Assembly (NCBI GenBank): GCA_017302855.1
Contig: JAFLBY010000010.1
Span: 1 to 39,300 of the forward strand
Source of the DNA: Candidatus Kapaibacterium sp.
Lineage (GTDB): Bacteria; Bacteroidota; Ignavibacteria; Kapaibacteriales; UBA961
Direction: 5' to 3'
DNA length: 39,300 bases
Below are positions 9,139-17,617 of this stretch, one piece after another (the stretch's first letter is position 1; the number at the start of each line of letters is the position of its first letter). The notes under the pieces were generated by a model that had not been told where the DNA came from, made no database searches, and saw only the letters and a program-made list of their open reading frames with translations. Position numbers and translations under genes: made by a program.

Positions 9139-10158
9139 ATGAAAAAAACCATATTCAGCTCATCCGTGTTCGCAGTGCTGCTGTTTCTCAGCGTATCGGG
9201 GCTTCAAGCACAAAATTCAAAAAAAGTTCTCGTAGAAGTATTCACAAACTCGCATTGTTCTGTTTGCCCGTCCATGTACAATGGTTTAAACACTTTCGTT
9301 AAGCCATCGCCGATAGCCGACAATATCGAGTATATCTTCTATCATGTCAATACCTATTCGGACGATGTCCTTTATCAAGAAACCAAAGATCAATCATTGC
9401 CGCGAGCTAAGTACTATGCTATTTCCGGTACCCCAACCGCTGCTTTTAATGGCACTGTTCAAAACCGATCTTATGCAAATTACCCGACGCAATTACAAAA
9501 CTCGCTAACGCAAACCAAAGACATCACGCTGACCATTCAAGCAAATAAGGATAATAATTCCTTGAAACTATCCCTTAATGCAAGCTCTGTTCCTCCACAA
9601 TCATCGCTCTATATTATCATGACCGAAGATATTGAGTACAAAGGACGGAATGGGATTGTCAATCACACCAATGTAATGAGAAAGATGCTTACCGGCACAA
9701 ATGGAATTGTTATTGACAACATGGAAGGAATGATTTATGAACAAACATTTTCATTCTCCGATATGAATATAAAAAACACCGATAATGCACGCATAGTTTG
9801 TTTCTTGCAAAACAATACCACAAAAGAAATTTACCAAACTTCAGCATTACCTATGAAAGATATAGTCGCTTCAATCTCAGATTCCGAACAACAAAGTGTC
9901 ACTATATATCCCCAACCCGCTCAAGATAATCTGACTATTACGCTTGATGCAAAGACAATCAATGACAATACACCCTTGACGATATATTCTCTCCTTGGAA
10001 ATAAGATAATGGAAATTGCGCCCAAATTTCAACGCGATGGCTTACTGACTTTTCAGTGGAATTTACGTGATGCAAACGATAACAAAGTATCACCGGGACT
10101 ATATGTTATACAATCGTCTTCTCACAAAAACACTTCCTTTATTTGTATTATTCAATAA
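9139..10158 (+). CDS. Omp28-like thioredoxin-fold secreted protein, T9SS tail
   Basis: A signal peptide (residues 1-25, ending GLQAQ) is followed by a thioredoxin-like fold with C40-SV-C43-P, the Omp28-type motif 'VEVFTNSHCSVCP', and a later SGTPTAAFNG strand holding the expected cis-Pro. Residues 255-339 form a T9SS type A sorting domain (IYPQPAQDN, then PGLYVIQ). It is probably an exported thiol-disulfide or lipoprotein-like protein retained at the surface. The next gene, a P460-type cytochrome, starts 30 bases later, so the two may be co-transcribed. Omp28 proteins have no settled function. Confidence 0.82.
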   Translation: MKKTIFSSSVFAVLLFLSVSGLQAQNSKKVLVEVFTNSHCSVCPSMYNGLNTFVKPSPIADNIEYIFYHVNTYSDDVLYQETKDQSLPRAKYYAISGTPTAAFNGTVQNRSYANYPTQLQNSLTQTKDITLTIQANKDNNSLKLSLNASSVPPQSSLYIIMTEDIEYKGRNGIVNHTNVMRKMLTGTNGIVIDNMEGMIYEQTFSFSDMNIKNTDNARIVCFLQNNTTKEIYQTSALPMKDIVASISDSEQQSVTIYPQPAQDNLTITLDAKTINDNTPLTIYSLLGNKIMEIAPKFQRDGLLTFQWNLRDANDNKVSPGLYVIQSSSHKNTSFICIIQ

Positions 10159-10188
10159 TTTTTATTCATTTTTTTTTGGAGTTCCAAT

Positions 10189-10704
10189 ATGGATATTTCA
10201 TTCCGTAAAGCTGTACTTACTTTGTCTGTTTTCACTTTTATTTCATTCAATATCGGCTGTTCAAAAGACGAAGAAGTTGCAGCACCAGCACAAGAATTTG
10301 TTGCTGCCGATGCCGATATTGCTAATTATTCCACATGGACTAAAACCGCCGAAAATCTGGAAGGTCCTGACCCTGCCGGCTTAATTGGGGCTGCCCATGA
10401 AGCAAATAATATGGATGTACGCAGAACTGTATTTTTAAACAAACCTAATAATAAATCAAACGGTAAATGGGCAAATGGCACTATTCTCGTGAAGGAAATG
10501 CGCCACAAAGATGGCCGCTTATTAGCTGCTATGGGTATGGTAAAACGTGGAGCATCGTTCAACACTACTCACAATGGGTGGGAATGGTTTATCGTCAAAG
10601 ACGGTAAAATTGCCGACAGAGCTGCGGGTTTGATGGACGGTATGTGCAATGGCTGCCATTCATCAAGTAAAGATACTTACGATTATGTCTTTACGAAAAA
10701 ATAA
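10189..10704 (+). CDS. Cytochrome P460-family haem lipoprotein
   Basis: This is an exported lipoprotein with a lipobox ending at Cys24 (FNIGC). The body matches the cytochrome P460 fold: NGKWANGTILVKE near residues 91-103 is typical, and the C-terminal CNGCH (153-157) binds a c-type haem. P460 proteins oxidise hydroxylamine or bind NO and related ligands; the substrate here is not known. GGAG lies 7 bases before the ATG, one of the few good ribosome sites in the window. It follows the Omp28-like gene by 30 bases and ends at a strong terminator, so the pair is probably one transcript. The cross-linking Lys of true P460 enzymes cannot be assigned by eye. Confidence 0.85.
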   Translation: MDISFRKAVLTLSVFTFISFNIGCSKDEEVAAPAQEFVAADADIANYSTWTKTAENLEGPDPAGLIGAAHEANNMDVRRTVFLNKPNNKSNGKWANGTILVKEMRHKDGRLLAAMGMVKRGASFNTTHNGWEWFIVKDGKIADRAAGLMDGMCNGCHSSSKDTYDYVFTKK

Positions 10705-10731
10705 AGAGTAACAATCCGTTACATGCTGAGT

Positions 10732-10776
10732 AAGCAATGGTTGTTACGCTGTAATAATCATTGCTTCTATTTTTTA
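10732..10776 (+). terminator. Rho-independent terminator after the P460 gene
   Basis: AAGCAATG at 10732 pairs with CATTGCTT at 10759. Allowing G-U pairs, the stem runs 16 bp to a 3-base loop (GCT). It is followed by CTATTTTTTAT. It closes the Omp28/P460 transcript. Confidence 0.8.
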
Positions 10777-10798
10777 TAGATATCTTTACTTTAACAAT

Positions 10799-11083
10799 AT
10801 GAAATTTTTTATAATGTTACTCAAGCCATTGCTTATATCATGTCGGCAAGCCGCTGAGCTAATGTCATCATCTCTCGATACGCGACCTAATTTGTTGACA
10901 CGTCTAAAAATTGCTTTACACGGCTATTTATGTCCGCCATGTGAATATTTGCGTAAACAATTTATTTTTATTGATACATTATTACAACATAGACATGGAG
11001 AACACAAAACTCACGATATAACATTGCCTCATGAAATCAAAGATATTATCAAAAAAAAACTTGTGGACAATAACAGAATTTAA
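10799..11083 (+). CDS. Zinc-finger anti-sigma-like small protein
   Basis: The 94-residue protein has C15 in an ISCRQAAEL helix and then H41-x3-C45-x2-C48. This is the HxxxCxxC signature of zf-HC2/ZAS anti-sigma factors. The spacing to the upstream Cys also fits that domain, and LLTRLKIALHGYLCPPC resembles the family's second helix. There is no membrane segment, so it would be a soluble ZAS protein. It lies tail to tail with an ECF sigma gene, with only 5 bases between the stops. Normally the anti-sigma gene is co-directional with its sigma gene, so the pairing is inferred from proximity and domain content. Confidence 0.65.
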   Translation: MKFFIMLLKPLLISCRQAAELMSSSLDTRPNLLTRLKIALHGYLCPPCEYLRKQFIFIDTLLQHRHGEHKTHDITLPHEIKDIIKKKLVDNNRI

Positions 11084-11088
11084 ACACA

Positions 11089-11679
11089 TTATGGCTTAAA
11101 CCAGTGAAATTCTAAACATTTCCGTAATTGCAAACGCGATTTGTGTAAAATTTGCCAATAATTGCTTTTTGAAAGAATTACATTGGAATCGTCTTGAACA
11201 TATTTTTTCTCAAAGTATGTGATTTCTACTGTTGTCAACCACTTTTCCGGCAAGCGTTGTAAGCATTGTTCCCATACATCAATAAATTCGGGATTATCCA
11301 ATAAATTGGATTCCCCATACCATTCCGTCGGCATATACTCCGATTTCCACATACCGTCTTCTGTGAACATATCGCTGCTTTCTTGTGTGTCATTGTCGAG
11401 TACAGCCATGTGTTTTCTTTTTCTATACACATCAGCAATTTTATTATTGAGTATGGCAAACAACCATGTTTTAGGATGACTGCGTTGAGAAAATTTCTCT
11501 ATTTGCTGTAATGCTGCTAAAAATGTGTCTTGTACTATATCTTGCGCTAGTTCTTTATCCTTTGTCTTCGTATATGCCCAAGCATATAAATCATCAGAAT
11601 AATCATCAACCCACGCAATAATGGTATCAGATGGTTTCATTTCAGGATTTCCTCTAAAATAATCAAGGGATCTACTCAT
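11089..11679 (-). CDS. ECF-type RNA polymerase sigma factor
   Basis: A 196-residue sigma-70-family protein with region 2 (residues 25-90: core-binding DIVQDTFLAAL at 47-57 and the -10-reading segment TWLFAILNNKIADVYRKRK) and a C-terminal region 4 (about 135-190, with LPEKW and a helix-turn-helix). There is no region 1 or 3, as in ECF factors. It is likely controlled by the convergent zinc-finger protein at 10799-11083. Region 4 is slightly divergent (SKSNYWQILHKSRLQLRK). The target genes are unknown; the neighbouring exported haem and T9SS proteins are possible but unproven candidates. Confidence 0.85.
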   Translation of the reverse strand: MSRSLDYFRGNPEMKPSDTIIAWVDDYSDDLYAWAYTKTKDKELAQDIVQDTFLAALQQIEKFSQRSHPKTWLFAILNNKIADVYRKRKHMAVLDNDTQESSDMFTEDGMWKSEYMPTEWYGESNLLDNPEFIDVWEQCLQRLPEKWLTTVEITYFEKKYVQDDSNVILSKSNYWQILHKSRLQLRKCLEFHWFKP

Positions 11680-11731
11680 GTATGAATTGACCCCTTGATA
11701 TAAAATAATAATTACAATTTAAGAGTATGTA

Positions 11732-14700
11732 TTATGGACCTGCCACCACTTGCGATGAATCCGTTGGTCCGATACCTGCTTTTTTACGCAAATCATCCAA
11801 TCGGATATACCATTGAGATACGATTTGCTGTAATTGAGGATCTTGGCTGTACTTCATCATATACTCATTGGCTTTCATCATGGCACCGCGATAATCACCT
11901 TGATTTTCGAGTTTGACAACATCTATATTGTCCATCTCGAAACGAATACGAAGATTATTTTCTTGTTGCTGCCACATCATAAGCATTTCTTTCGCTTTAT
12001 CATAATTGCCAAGCATCATGTGGGCTTTGGCTGCTGCATCATAAGGCGAAAACTGATCGGCAAAACGCTCAAATTCGATTAACTTCGGCGTGTCCCTTAA
12101 TTGTTGAGTTGACGCTAAGAGTAATGTCGCATATTTTTTAGCTTTGTCCATCGCACCAATTTGCTTATACATTTCCGACAACTGATATTCCCATGTATAA
12201 CCCATCGGGAACATAGTCGGAGAAATATTCTGATCTAAAGCATCAAGCACTCTTTCCGCTTTTTTCTTATCGTTTTTCTCATTGATTAAATAATTGGCAT
12301 AACGCAAATAGGAAATACGATAGCTGTCCGGGAAACGACGTGCAGTCTCATCATAATAGACATCAGCATTATTCAAATTGCGATATTTAAATCCATATTT
12401 CGGTGTTGTCGAAAAATTATCTGAATTATCAATATTCAATAAACATTGATCCATCACTTCTTCATTAAAGGATTCGCCCATTCTGCCACCTTGCGGCACA
12501 GGGCATACGCGCAATGCAAGACCTTCCCAACGGAGATAATTTTCAAGACCGCAATATTCTGTTGTTCCGGGTGTGAAATAGACAGGACGTTCAAATTTTG
12601 TTGTTTCGATAATATTACGAATTAACTGATGCTGAACACCCATAAAATACATACGAATGCCGCCTTCACCTTGGCGAGCATTACCATCACCATTGAACAT
12701 AAACTGCATTGTTCCTCGCTGAATAACAGCAGGGTCATTGGTAAATTTTGCCAAAATATTTTTATTGACTTCTACTGTCACCGGCATAGCTTCACCATAC
12801 GTAGGAGCTAAGGAACGCGGGTCGGTTTCATCAACCATTAATGACTCATCAGAAAATGTGAGCGGTATTTTTTTAGCACCCCAAGGAGCTAAATTTTTCA
12901 GTTCATTGATATACCACCCTGTTTGACCAAGACTTAAATTCACCACACGTACATCGCGACGCACACCGGCAACATCTTGCATATACCACAATGGGAATGT
13001 ATCATTATCGCCATACGTAAAGACGATAGCATCTTTTTCCAAGCTCTGCAATACATTATAGGAAAAATCAAAAGGAATATAATTTCCTGCACGGCTATGA
13101 ATTTTCCAACCACCTGCACCCATATTCAAAGGTAAAGCAATAATACCTATGGCAAGAACAGCACCTGTGACGCCCACATTTTCTCTTGCTGCTCTGATGG
13201 AATCAATAATGGCAAAAACGCCAATACCAATCCACATACTCCACACCATAAACGAAGCCACATAAAAATAATCACGTTCTCGCGGTTGCGGATCTTGTTG
13301 ATTCTGAGCAAATGCAGCAAGCATACCTGTCATTAAGAACAATACCAAATAGGTAAAAGCAATTGTCGGGTCTTTACGGAAATGGAAAAACATTCCCACC
13401 AAGCCAATGAGCAAAGGAATACCCCAAAACTTTATCGGGAATAAATCCGCAAAGCCGGAACCATAAGTATATGCTTTATAGTCCATATCGCGTTTAGTGC
13501 CGAAGAGCGTAGCGGGTGCATCTTGATTATCGCCTGTTCTGCCCATAAAATTCCAGAGGAAATAACGCAGATACATGTGATTAAACTGATATTTGAACAG
13601 ATAACTCATTTCACCGCTGAAATTCGTTTTTTGTTTGCCATAATCAGGCACCCTTAATTGTTGACCATCTTTACGTTCAACAATTTTATCCGGCGCGGGA
13701 TACCATGCCCCATGTTTGCGGTGACGATCTTCGAAACGATCGCCCGATTGATAACGACGGGGCCATGAAGGCGCATCGCCATATTGTTCACGATTAAGAT
13801 ATGATGTCAATTTTGCAAATGTATTCGGAGCATTTTCATTCATCGGCGGGCGCGCATTGGAACGGATAAGAATATGCGCATACGTGCTATAACCCAAAAG
13901 TACAAGCAAAAACGATGCGCAAGCAAGGTTCACGACGGGCTTATTATTTTTTGTACCATACCATACACCAAAAATAGCAGCACCGATAATACCCAAAGCA
14001 AGAAGAATCACGGCAGGATTATCCGCTATGCTATACTCATGCGCTTCTGTGCGGAATAAATTACCCGCAAGCATCGAAGGAATAATTTTCACAATACCCG
14101 GATAGATTATACCAAATGCCACCACGCTGATAACACCCATCAAGATGAATGTGGACAATTTGAATTGATAGCGACGGAAATAGACAATCAATGCAATCGA
14201 GAACATCGTCAGAATACTGAAAAGGTGCACACCCGTTGACAAACCCATGAGATAGGCAATTATCAACAGATAGCGTTCATTATTCGGTTGTTCGGCTTCC
14301 TCACTCCATCGCATCATAAGCCATGTGATAAGAGCCACAAAAAGTGTGGAAGCAGCATAGACCTCCGACTCGACGGCATTAAACCAGAATGTATCGCTGA
14401 AGGTATAGGCAGTAGCTCCAATGAATGCCGAGCCATACGTTGCTATCGCTTCCGAAAAACTCTGTTGCGAAGAACCGCGCCAATGATTAATGACTTGCAC
14501 AGTAATCAAATACAAAAGCCATACAGTAAAAGCACTGGCAAACACGGAAACTAAGTTCACACGCCAACCCGGATCGCCAAATGGTATGAGGTGGAATAAT
14601 TTGCCCACCATAAGAAACAATGGTGCGCCCGGCGGATGCGGTACCTGCTGATGAACGGCGGCGGCGGTAAACTCACCGCAATCCCAAAAGGGCACTGTGG

Positions 14701-14782
14701 GTTGCACAGTCATAAGATACGTGACAAGTGCTACGGCAAATGCCAAAATGCCGAAAGCACGGTGAATAACTTTTGTATTCAT
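11732..14782 (-). CDS. DUF2723 membrane glycosyltransferase (GT117) with TPR tail
   Basis: This is a large inner-membrane protein related to protein O-mannosyltransferases and used in Bacteroidota for O-glycosylation of exported proteins. The N-terminus has the first TM segment followed by PFWDCGEF and the HPPGAPLF loop, the signature acidic region of DUF2723. About twelve hydrophobic segments fill residues 10-560. A soluble domain (570-790) follows, then helical tetratricopeptide-like repeats to residue 1016. The 1016-residue length is ordinary for the family. The gene is divergent from lpdA across a 200-base gap and precedes the ECF sigma gene by 52 bases in the same orientation, so some read-through is possible. 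The sugar donor and acceptor proteins cannot be told from sequence. Confidence 0.85.
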   Translation of the reverse strand: MNTKVIHRAFGILAFAVALVTYLMTVQPTVPFWDCGEFTAAAVHQQVPHPPGAPLFLMVGKLFHLIPFGDPGWRVNLVSVFASAFTVWLLYLITVQVINHWRGSSQQSFSEAIATYGSAFIGATAYTFSDTFWFNAVESEVYAASTLFVALITWLMMRWSEEAEQPNNERYLLIIAYLMGLSTGVHLFSILTMFSIALIVYFRRYQFKLSTFILMGVISVVAFGIIYPGIVKIIPSMLAGNLFRTEAHEYSIADNPAVILLALGIIGAAIFGVWYGTKNNKPVVNLACASFLLVLLGYSTYAHILIRSNARPPMNENAPNTFAKLTSYLNREQYGDAPSWPRRYQSGDRFEDRHRKHGAWYPAPDKIVERKDGQQLRVPDYGKQKTNFSGEMSYLFKYQFNHMYLRYFLWNFMGRTGDNQDAPATLFGTKRDMDYKAYTYGSGFADLFPIKFWGIPLLIGLVGMFFHFRKDPTIAFTYLVLFLMTGMLAAFAQNQQDPQPRERDYFYVASFMVWSMWIGIGVFAIIDSIRAARENVGVTGAVLAIGIIALPLNMGAGGWKIHSRAGNYIPFDFSYNVLQSLEKDAIVFTYGDNDTFPLWYMQDVAGVRRDVRVVNLSLGQTGWYINELKNLAPWGAKKIPLTFSDESLMVDETDPRSLAPTYGEAMPVTVEVNKNILAKFTNDPAVIQRGTMQFMFNGDGNARQGEGGIRMYFMGVQHQLIRNIIETTKFERPVYFTPGTTEYCGLENYLRWEGLALRVCPVPQGGRMGESFNEEVMDQCLLNIDNSDNFSTTPKYGFKYRNLNNADVYYDETARRFPDSYRISYLRYANYLINEKNDKKKAERVLDALDQNISPTMFPMGYTWEYQLSEMYKQIGAMDKAKKYATLLLASTQQLRDTPKLIEFERFADQFSPYDAAAKAHMMLGNYDKAKEMLMMWQQQENNLRIRFEMDNIDVVKLENQGDYRGAMMKANEYMMKYSQDPQLQQIVSQWYIRLDDLRKKAGIGPTDSSQVVAGP

Positions 14783-14829
14783 GCTCTTTTAGTATAATGA
14801 AACAACTATTTTTTTTATGCGAGATCTGA

Positions 14830-14855
14830 AATCACGGCACTTCCGCAGCGTGATT
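14830..14855. promoter_or_regulatory. Inverted repeat in divergent promoter region
   Basis: AATCACG and CGTGATT form perfect 7-bp arms around a 12-base spacer, between the DUF2723 gene (minus) and lpdA (plus). Its location suits an operator, but no regulator is known. Confidence 0.3.
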
Positions 14856-14982
14856 AACGGCAAAATTACGATGCAAGACCAAACAAAACTCCGTTTGTTC
14901 GTCTTTTCATGTCAGTTTCAGCAAAAAAATTCGGATTTTTGCATTCTTTCATAAGACAATATTCTTTCTTTCATTATTTTCA

Positions 14983-16401
14983 ATGGACAAACAGCGTATG
15001 AATACACATAAGTGTGACGTAGTAGTAGTAGGTGGCGGTCCCGGCGGTTATGTGGCAGCAATTCGTGCTTCACAGCTTGGCAAAGATGTCATTTGTGTCG
15101 AAAAAGATAAACTCGGCGGTGTATGTTTGAACTGGGGTTGTATTCCCAGCAAAGCACTTCTTAAAAGCGGCGAATATGCCAACTTCCTTAAACATGCCGA
15201 TGAATATGGTTTCGGTTTGCCCGAAGTAAATGTCAATTTCCCGCAAGTCATCAAACGCAGTCGCGATGTAGCCGACCGTATGTCAAACGGTATCAATTTC
15301 TTATTCAAAAAATATAAAGTGCGTTCCGTCAAAGGTCACGGTGTGGTGAAATCTGCCAAAAAAATCGAAGTGCGCGATGCAAACGGCAATGTCACCGACA
15401 CCATCGAATGCAATAATGTGATTATCGCTACGGGCGCACGTCCCCGCATGATTCCCGGTATTGAAGTTGACAGAAAACGCGTCCTCACAAGCTCCGAAGC
15501 AATGATTCAACAAGAGATTCCGAAAAACATGATCATCATGGGCGCAGGTGCTATCGGCGTGGAGTTTGCTTATTTCTATAATGCTTTCGGCACTGCCGTC
15601 ACTATCGTGGAAATGATGCCCAATATTGTTCCGGTCGAAGATATTGAAGTTTCCAAAGAATTGGAACGCAATTTCAAAAAAGCAGGCATGAACCTGATTA
15701 CCGAAGCGCGTGTACTTTCCGCTAAAACCGTTGGCGAAGGTGTGGAAATCGTCGTACAGAAAAAAGACGGCTCACAAGAAACACTCAAAGCAGATATAGC
15801 CCTCAATGCTATCGGCGTGCAAGGCAATATCGAAGGCATAGGACTTGAAGAACTTGGCATTGCCATGGAACGCGGTTGGATTAAAGTGGACAAATATCTC
15901 CGCACCAATGTCGAAGGCATTTTTGCTATCGGCGATGTGGCAGGTCCGCCATGGTTAGCGCATAAAGCATCTGCCGAAGGTTTGGTTTGTGCAGAATTTC
16001 TTGCAGGTCATCATACCGATGGCGTCAACTATAAAAATATCCCCGGCTGTACATATTGCCAACCGCAAGTGGCAAGCATCGGATTAACCGAAGCAAAAGC
16101 ACGTGAAGCCGGATATGAAATCAAAGTCGGTAAATTCCCCTTCACCGCCAATGGTAAAGCCCATGGCATTGGTAAAACAAATGGCTTCGTCAAATTAATT
16201 TTCGATGCCAAATACGGTGAATTACTCGGCGCACACATGATTGGTCCCGATGTAACGGAAATGATTGCAGAATTAGGATTGGCACGCGAACTCGAAGCAA
16301 CGGGTCCTGCCATTTTCAAAACAATTCACGCTCACCCGACTTTATCGGAAGCCGTGATGGAAGCCGCAGCCGGCGCATGGGGCGAAGCTGTCAATTTCTA
16401 A
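14983..16401 (+). CDS. lpdA: Dihydrolipoyl dehydrogenase (E3)
   Basis: This flavoenzyme reoxidises dihydrolipoamide in 2-oxo-acid dehydrogenase and glycine-cleavage complexes, passing electrons to NAD. The FAD-binding GGGPGG (residues 17-22) and the redox disulfide GGVCLNWGC (C48, C53) with IPSKALL are plain. So are the NAD site MGAGAIGVEFA, the FAD strand FAIGDVAG and the C-terminal active-site HPTLSE (H451, E456). The 472-residue length is normal. An in-frame ATG at 14998 is an alternative start. It ends at a strong terminator and so is transcribed alone. Codon use is richer in G/C than in the accessory genes to the right. Confidence 0.95.
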   Translation: MDKQRMNTHKCDVVVVGGGPGGYVAAIRASQLGKDVICVEKDKLGGVCLNWGCIPSKALLKSGEYANFLKHADEYGFGLPEVNVNFPQVIKRSRDVADRMSNGINFLFKKYKVRSVKGHGVVKSAKKIEVRDANGNVTDTIECNNVIIATGARPRMIPGIEVDRKRVLTSSEAMIQQEIPKNMIIMGAGAIGVEFAYFYNAFGTAVTIVEMMPNIVPVEDIEVSKELERNFKKAGMNLITEARVLSAKTVGEGVEIVVQKKDGSQETLKADIALNAIGVQGNIEGIGLEELGIAMERGWIKVDKYLRTNVEGIFAIGDVAGPPWLAHKASAEGLVCAEFLAGHHTDGVNYKNIPGCTYCQPQVASIGLTEAKAREAGYEIKVGKFPFTANGKAHGIGKTNGFVKLIFDAKYGELLGAHMIGPDVTEMIAELGLARELEATGPAIFKTIHAHPTLSEAVMEAAAGAWGEAVNF

Positions 16402-16424
16402 AAAAATACATCTTTCTTATGTTC

Positions 16425-16462
16425 ATCCTCTGCTTTTTTCCGAGAGCAGAGGATTTTTTTTT
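16425..16462 (+). terminator. Rho-independent terminator after lpdA
   Basis: ATCCTCTGC and GCAGAGGAT form a perfect 9-bp stem (16425-16433 and 16446-16454) followed by a run of nine T. It lies 24 bases after the lpdA stop. Confidence 0.88.
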
Positions 16463-16507
16463 ACTTCTTACTCAATCAATATTACAAACCTATAAAGTTT
16501 TCAATAT

Positions 16508-16538
16508 GCCTTCCCCACGGGGAAGGACGGGATGGGGC
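16508..16538. repeat. G/C palindromic repeat, copy 1
   Basis: A 31-bp element: CCTTCCCC-AC-GGGGAAGG, then ACGGGATGGGGC. Near-identical copies are at 16697, 17400, 22480 and 22676. After it comes 'ATCATAATTCTATAAAC', which also follows the copies near 22521 and 22717. It is G/C-rich in an A/T-rich background and has no reading frame. It could be a REP- or MITE-like intergenic element. Confidence 0.8.
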
Positions 16539-16641
16539 ATATCATAATTCTATAAACGTGTAATCCCTTCGGGATTTAATCCGCTCTTGCGTTTCATCCC
16601 ATCCATCGGAGGCTTGTCCGCAGGACGGGGTGTATGAATGA

Positions 16642-16727
16642 ATTGATTGAGATTTTGCCCCTCTTTTTTTCTCCCCGACGGGGAGAATTTTATTATGCCT
16701 TCCCCGCGGGGAAGGACGGGATGGGGC
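16642..16727. repeat. Double-palindrome repeat unit, copy 2
   Basis: A composite unit of about 86 bp holding two palindromes: CTCCCCGACGGGGAG, then TTTTATTATG, then the perfect 18-bp CCTTCCCCGCGGGGAAGG. Composite copies recur at 22434-22511 and 22622-22706. In RNA or single-stranded DNA each unit would fold into two adjacent hairpins. Confidence 0.82.
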
Positions 16728-16881
16728 AAAAAAAAACGAACATGATATTTTATTATAATCTCATCCCATGCAGGATGTTTTAATTATAATTCATCCTGCA
16801 ATTATTTCCGAGAATGCAGATAAAATTATATCCTGATAATTATACAATCCATCCCATCCTGTACTGACAATGACCGCAAAT

Positions 16882-17112
16882 GAGCCAACGACCAACCCGC
16901 CCGAGCCGACGACCAAACCGCCCGAGCCGACGACCAACTCGACCGAGCCGACGACCAAACCAATCGAGCCGACGACTAACTCGACCGAGCAGAAAACCAA
17001 CTCGACCGAGCAGAAAACCAACCCGATTGAGCAGAAAACGACCCCGATTGAGCCGATGACGACCCCGATTGAAGCGATGACGACCCCGATTGAAGCGATG
17101 ACGACCCCGATT
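16882..17112. repeat. 21-bp minisatellite, block 1 (11 units)
   Basis: Eleven tandem 21-bp units with no spacers drift gradually from a GAGCCGACGACCAA type to a GAAGCGATGACGACC type. Because 21 is a multiple of three, frames on both strands stay open as apparent heptad proteins (EPTTKPP or VELVVGS). These have no start context, and I treat them as by-products of the repeat. The block is much richer in G/C than its surroundings. Confidence 0.9.
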
Positions 17113-17117
17113 GAAGT

Positions 17118-17285
17118 GCTTCAAGACCCCTCGTAGTCGCTTCAAGACCCCTCGTAGTCGCTTCAAGAGCCCTCGTATTCGCTTCAAGAGCCCTCGTAGT
17201 CGCTTCAAGACCCCTCGTAGGCGCTTCAAGACCCCTCGTAGGCGCTTCAAGACCCCTCGTAGGCGCTTCAAGACCCCTCGTAATC
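17118..17285. repeat. 21-bp minisatellite, block 2 (8 units)
   Basis: Eight tandem 21-bp units, each beginning GCTTCAAGACCCCTCGTA with small changes, start 5 bases after block 1. Read on the other strand each unit begins GAAGCG and shares ACGA and TT at the same positions as block-1 units, so the two blocks look like diverged inverted copies. No spacers are present, so it is not a CRISPR array. The open frames across it are not counted as genes. Confidence 0.9.
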
Positions 17286-17399
17286 GGCTCAATTGGCAAA
17301 AAAATGGCGTTTTTTGGCAAAAAAGGGAAAAAGTTGAGATAAAAAGCCACGTTTTCGGTACAAACGATTTGTTTTGATATACTGTGGGATTATTCCATC

Positions 17400-17430
17400 G
17401 CCTTCCCCGCGGGGAAGGACGGGATGGGGC
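17400..17430. repeat. G/C palindromic repeat, copy 3
   Basis: This 31-bp copy of the CCTTCCCCGCGGGGAAGG element plus ACGGGATGGGGC is identical to the copies at 16697 and 22676. It is the last copy before the restriction-modification gene. Confidence 0.82.
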
Positions 17431-17481
17431 AAAAAACGAAACCGAAATATGAACGAGGTGGATGATATATCACAAACCTAA

Positions 17482-17498
17482 AAGGTTTTGAAAACCTT
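17482..17498. repeat. A/T palindrome
   Basis: AAGGTTTT-G-AAAACCTT is a perfect 8-bp inverted repeat around one base. A degenerate relative ('ACAAACCTATAAAG') occurs near 16480. It may be another short interspersed repeat or a hairpin in the leader region. Confidence 0.45.
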
Positions 17499-17552
17499 AG
17501 AGGGTTAAGGAATGACGAAGCATTAACTTTCTCATAATTCACGCATTTTCTG

Positions 17553-17560
17553 TAAGTTTG
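17553..17560 (+). promoter_or_regulatory. Candidate -7 box for the R-M gene
   Basis: TAAGTTTG matches TAnnTTTG and lies 57 bases before the ATG at 17618. The in-frame TTG at 17558 overlaps this box, which argues that the TTG is not the start. No clear -33 box is seen. Confidence 0.4.
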
Positions 17561-17617
17561 CAGCAGCGTCGCATCTGTCACTACGCTGCTTATAATTATT
17601 TATTCCGTGAAAAAACC

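Noticed and set aside
16882-17285. CRISPR array
   Set aside because: The repeats are directly tandem with no spacers, and no cas genes are near.
16840-17350. Several long open frames across the 21-bp repeats (heptads such as LKRLRGV or TRGLEAP)
   Set aside because: A 21-bp unit keeps all six frames open, the frames lack start context, and none has non-repeat sequence of its own.
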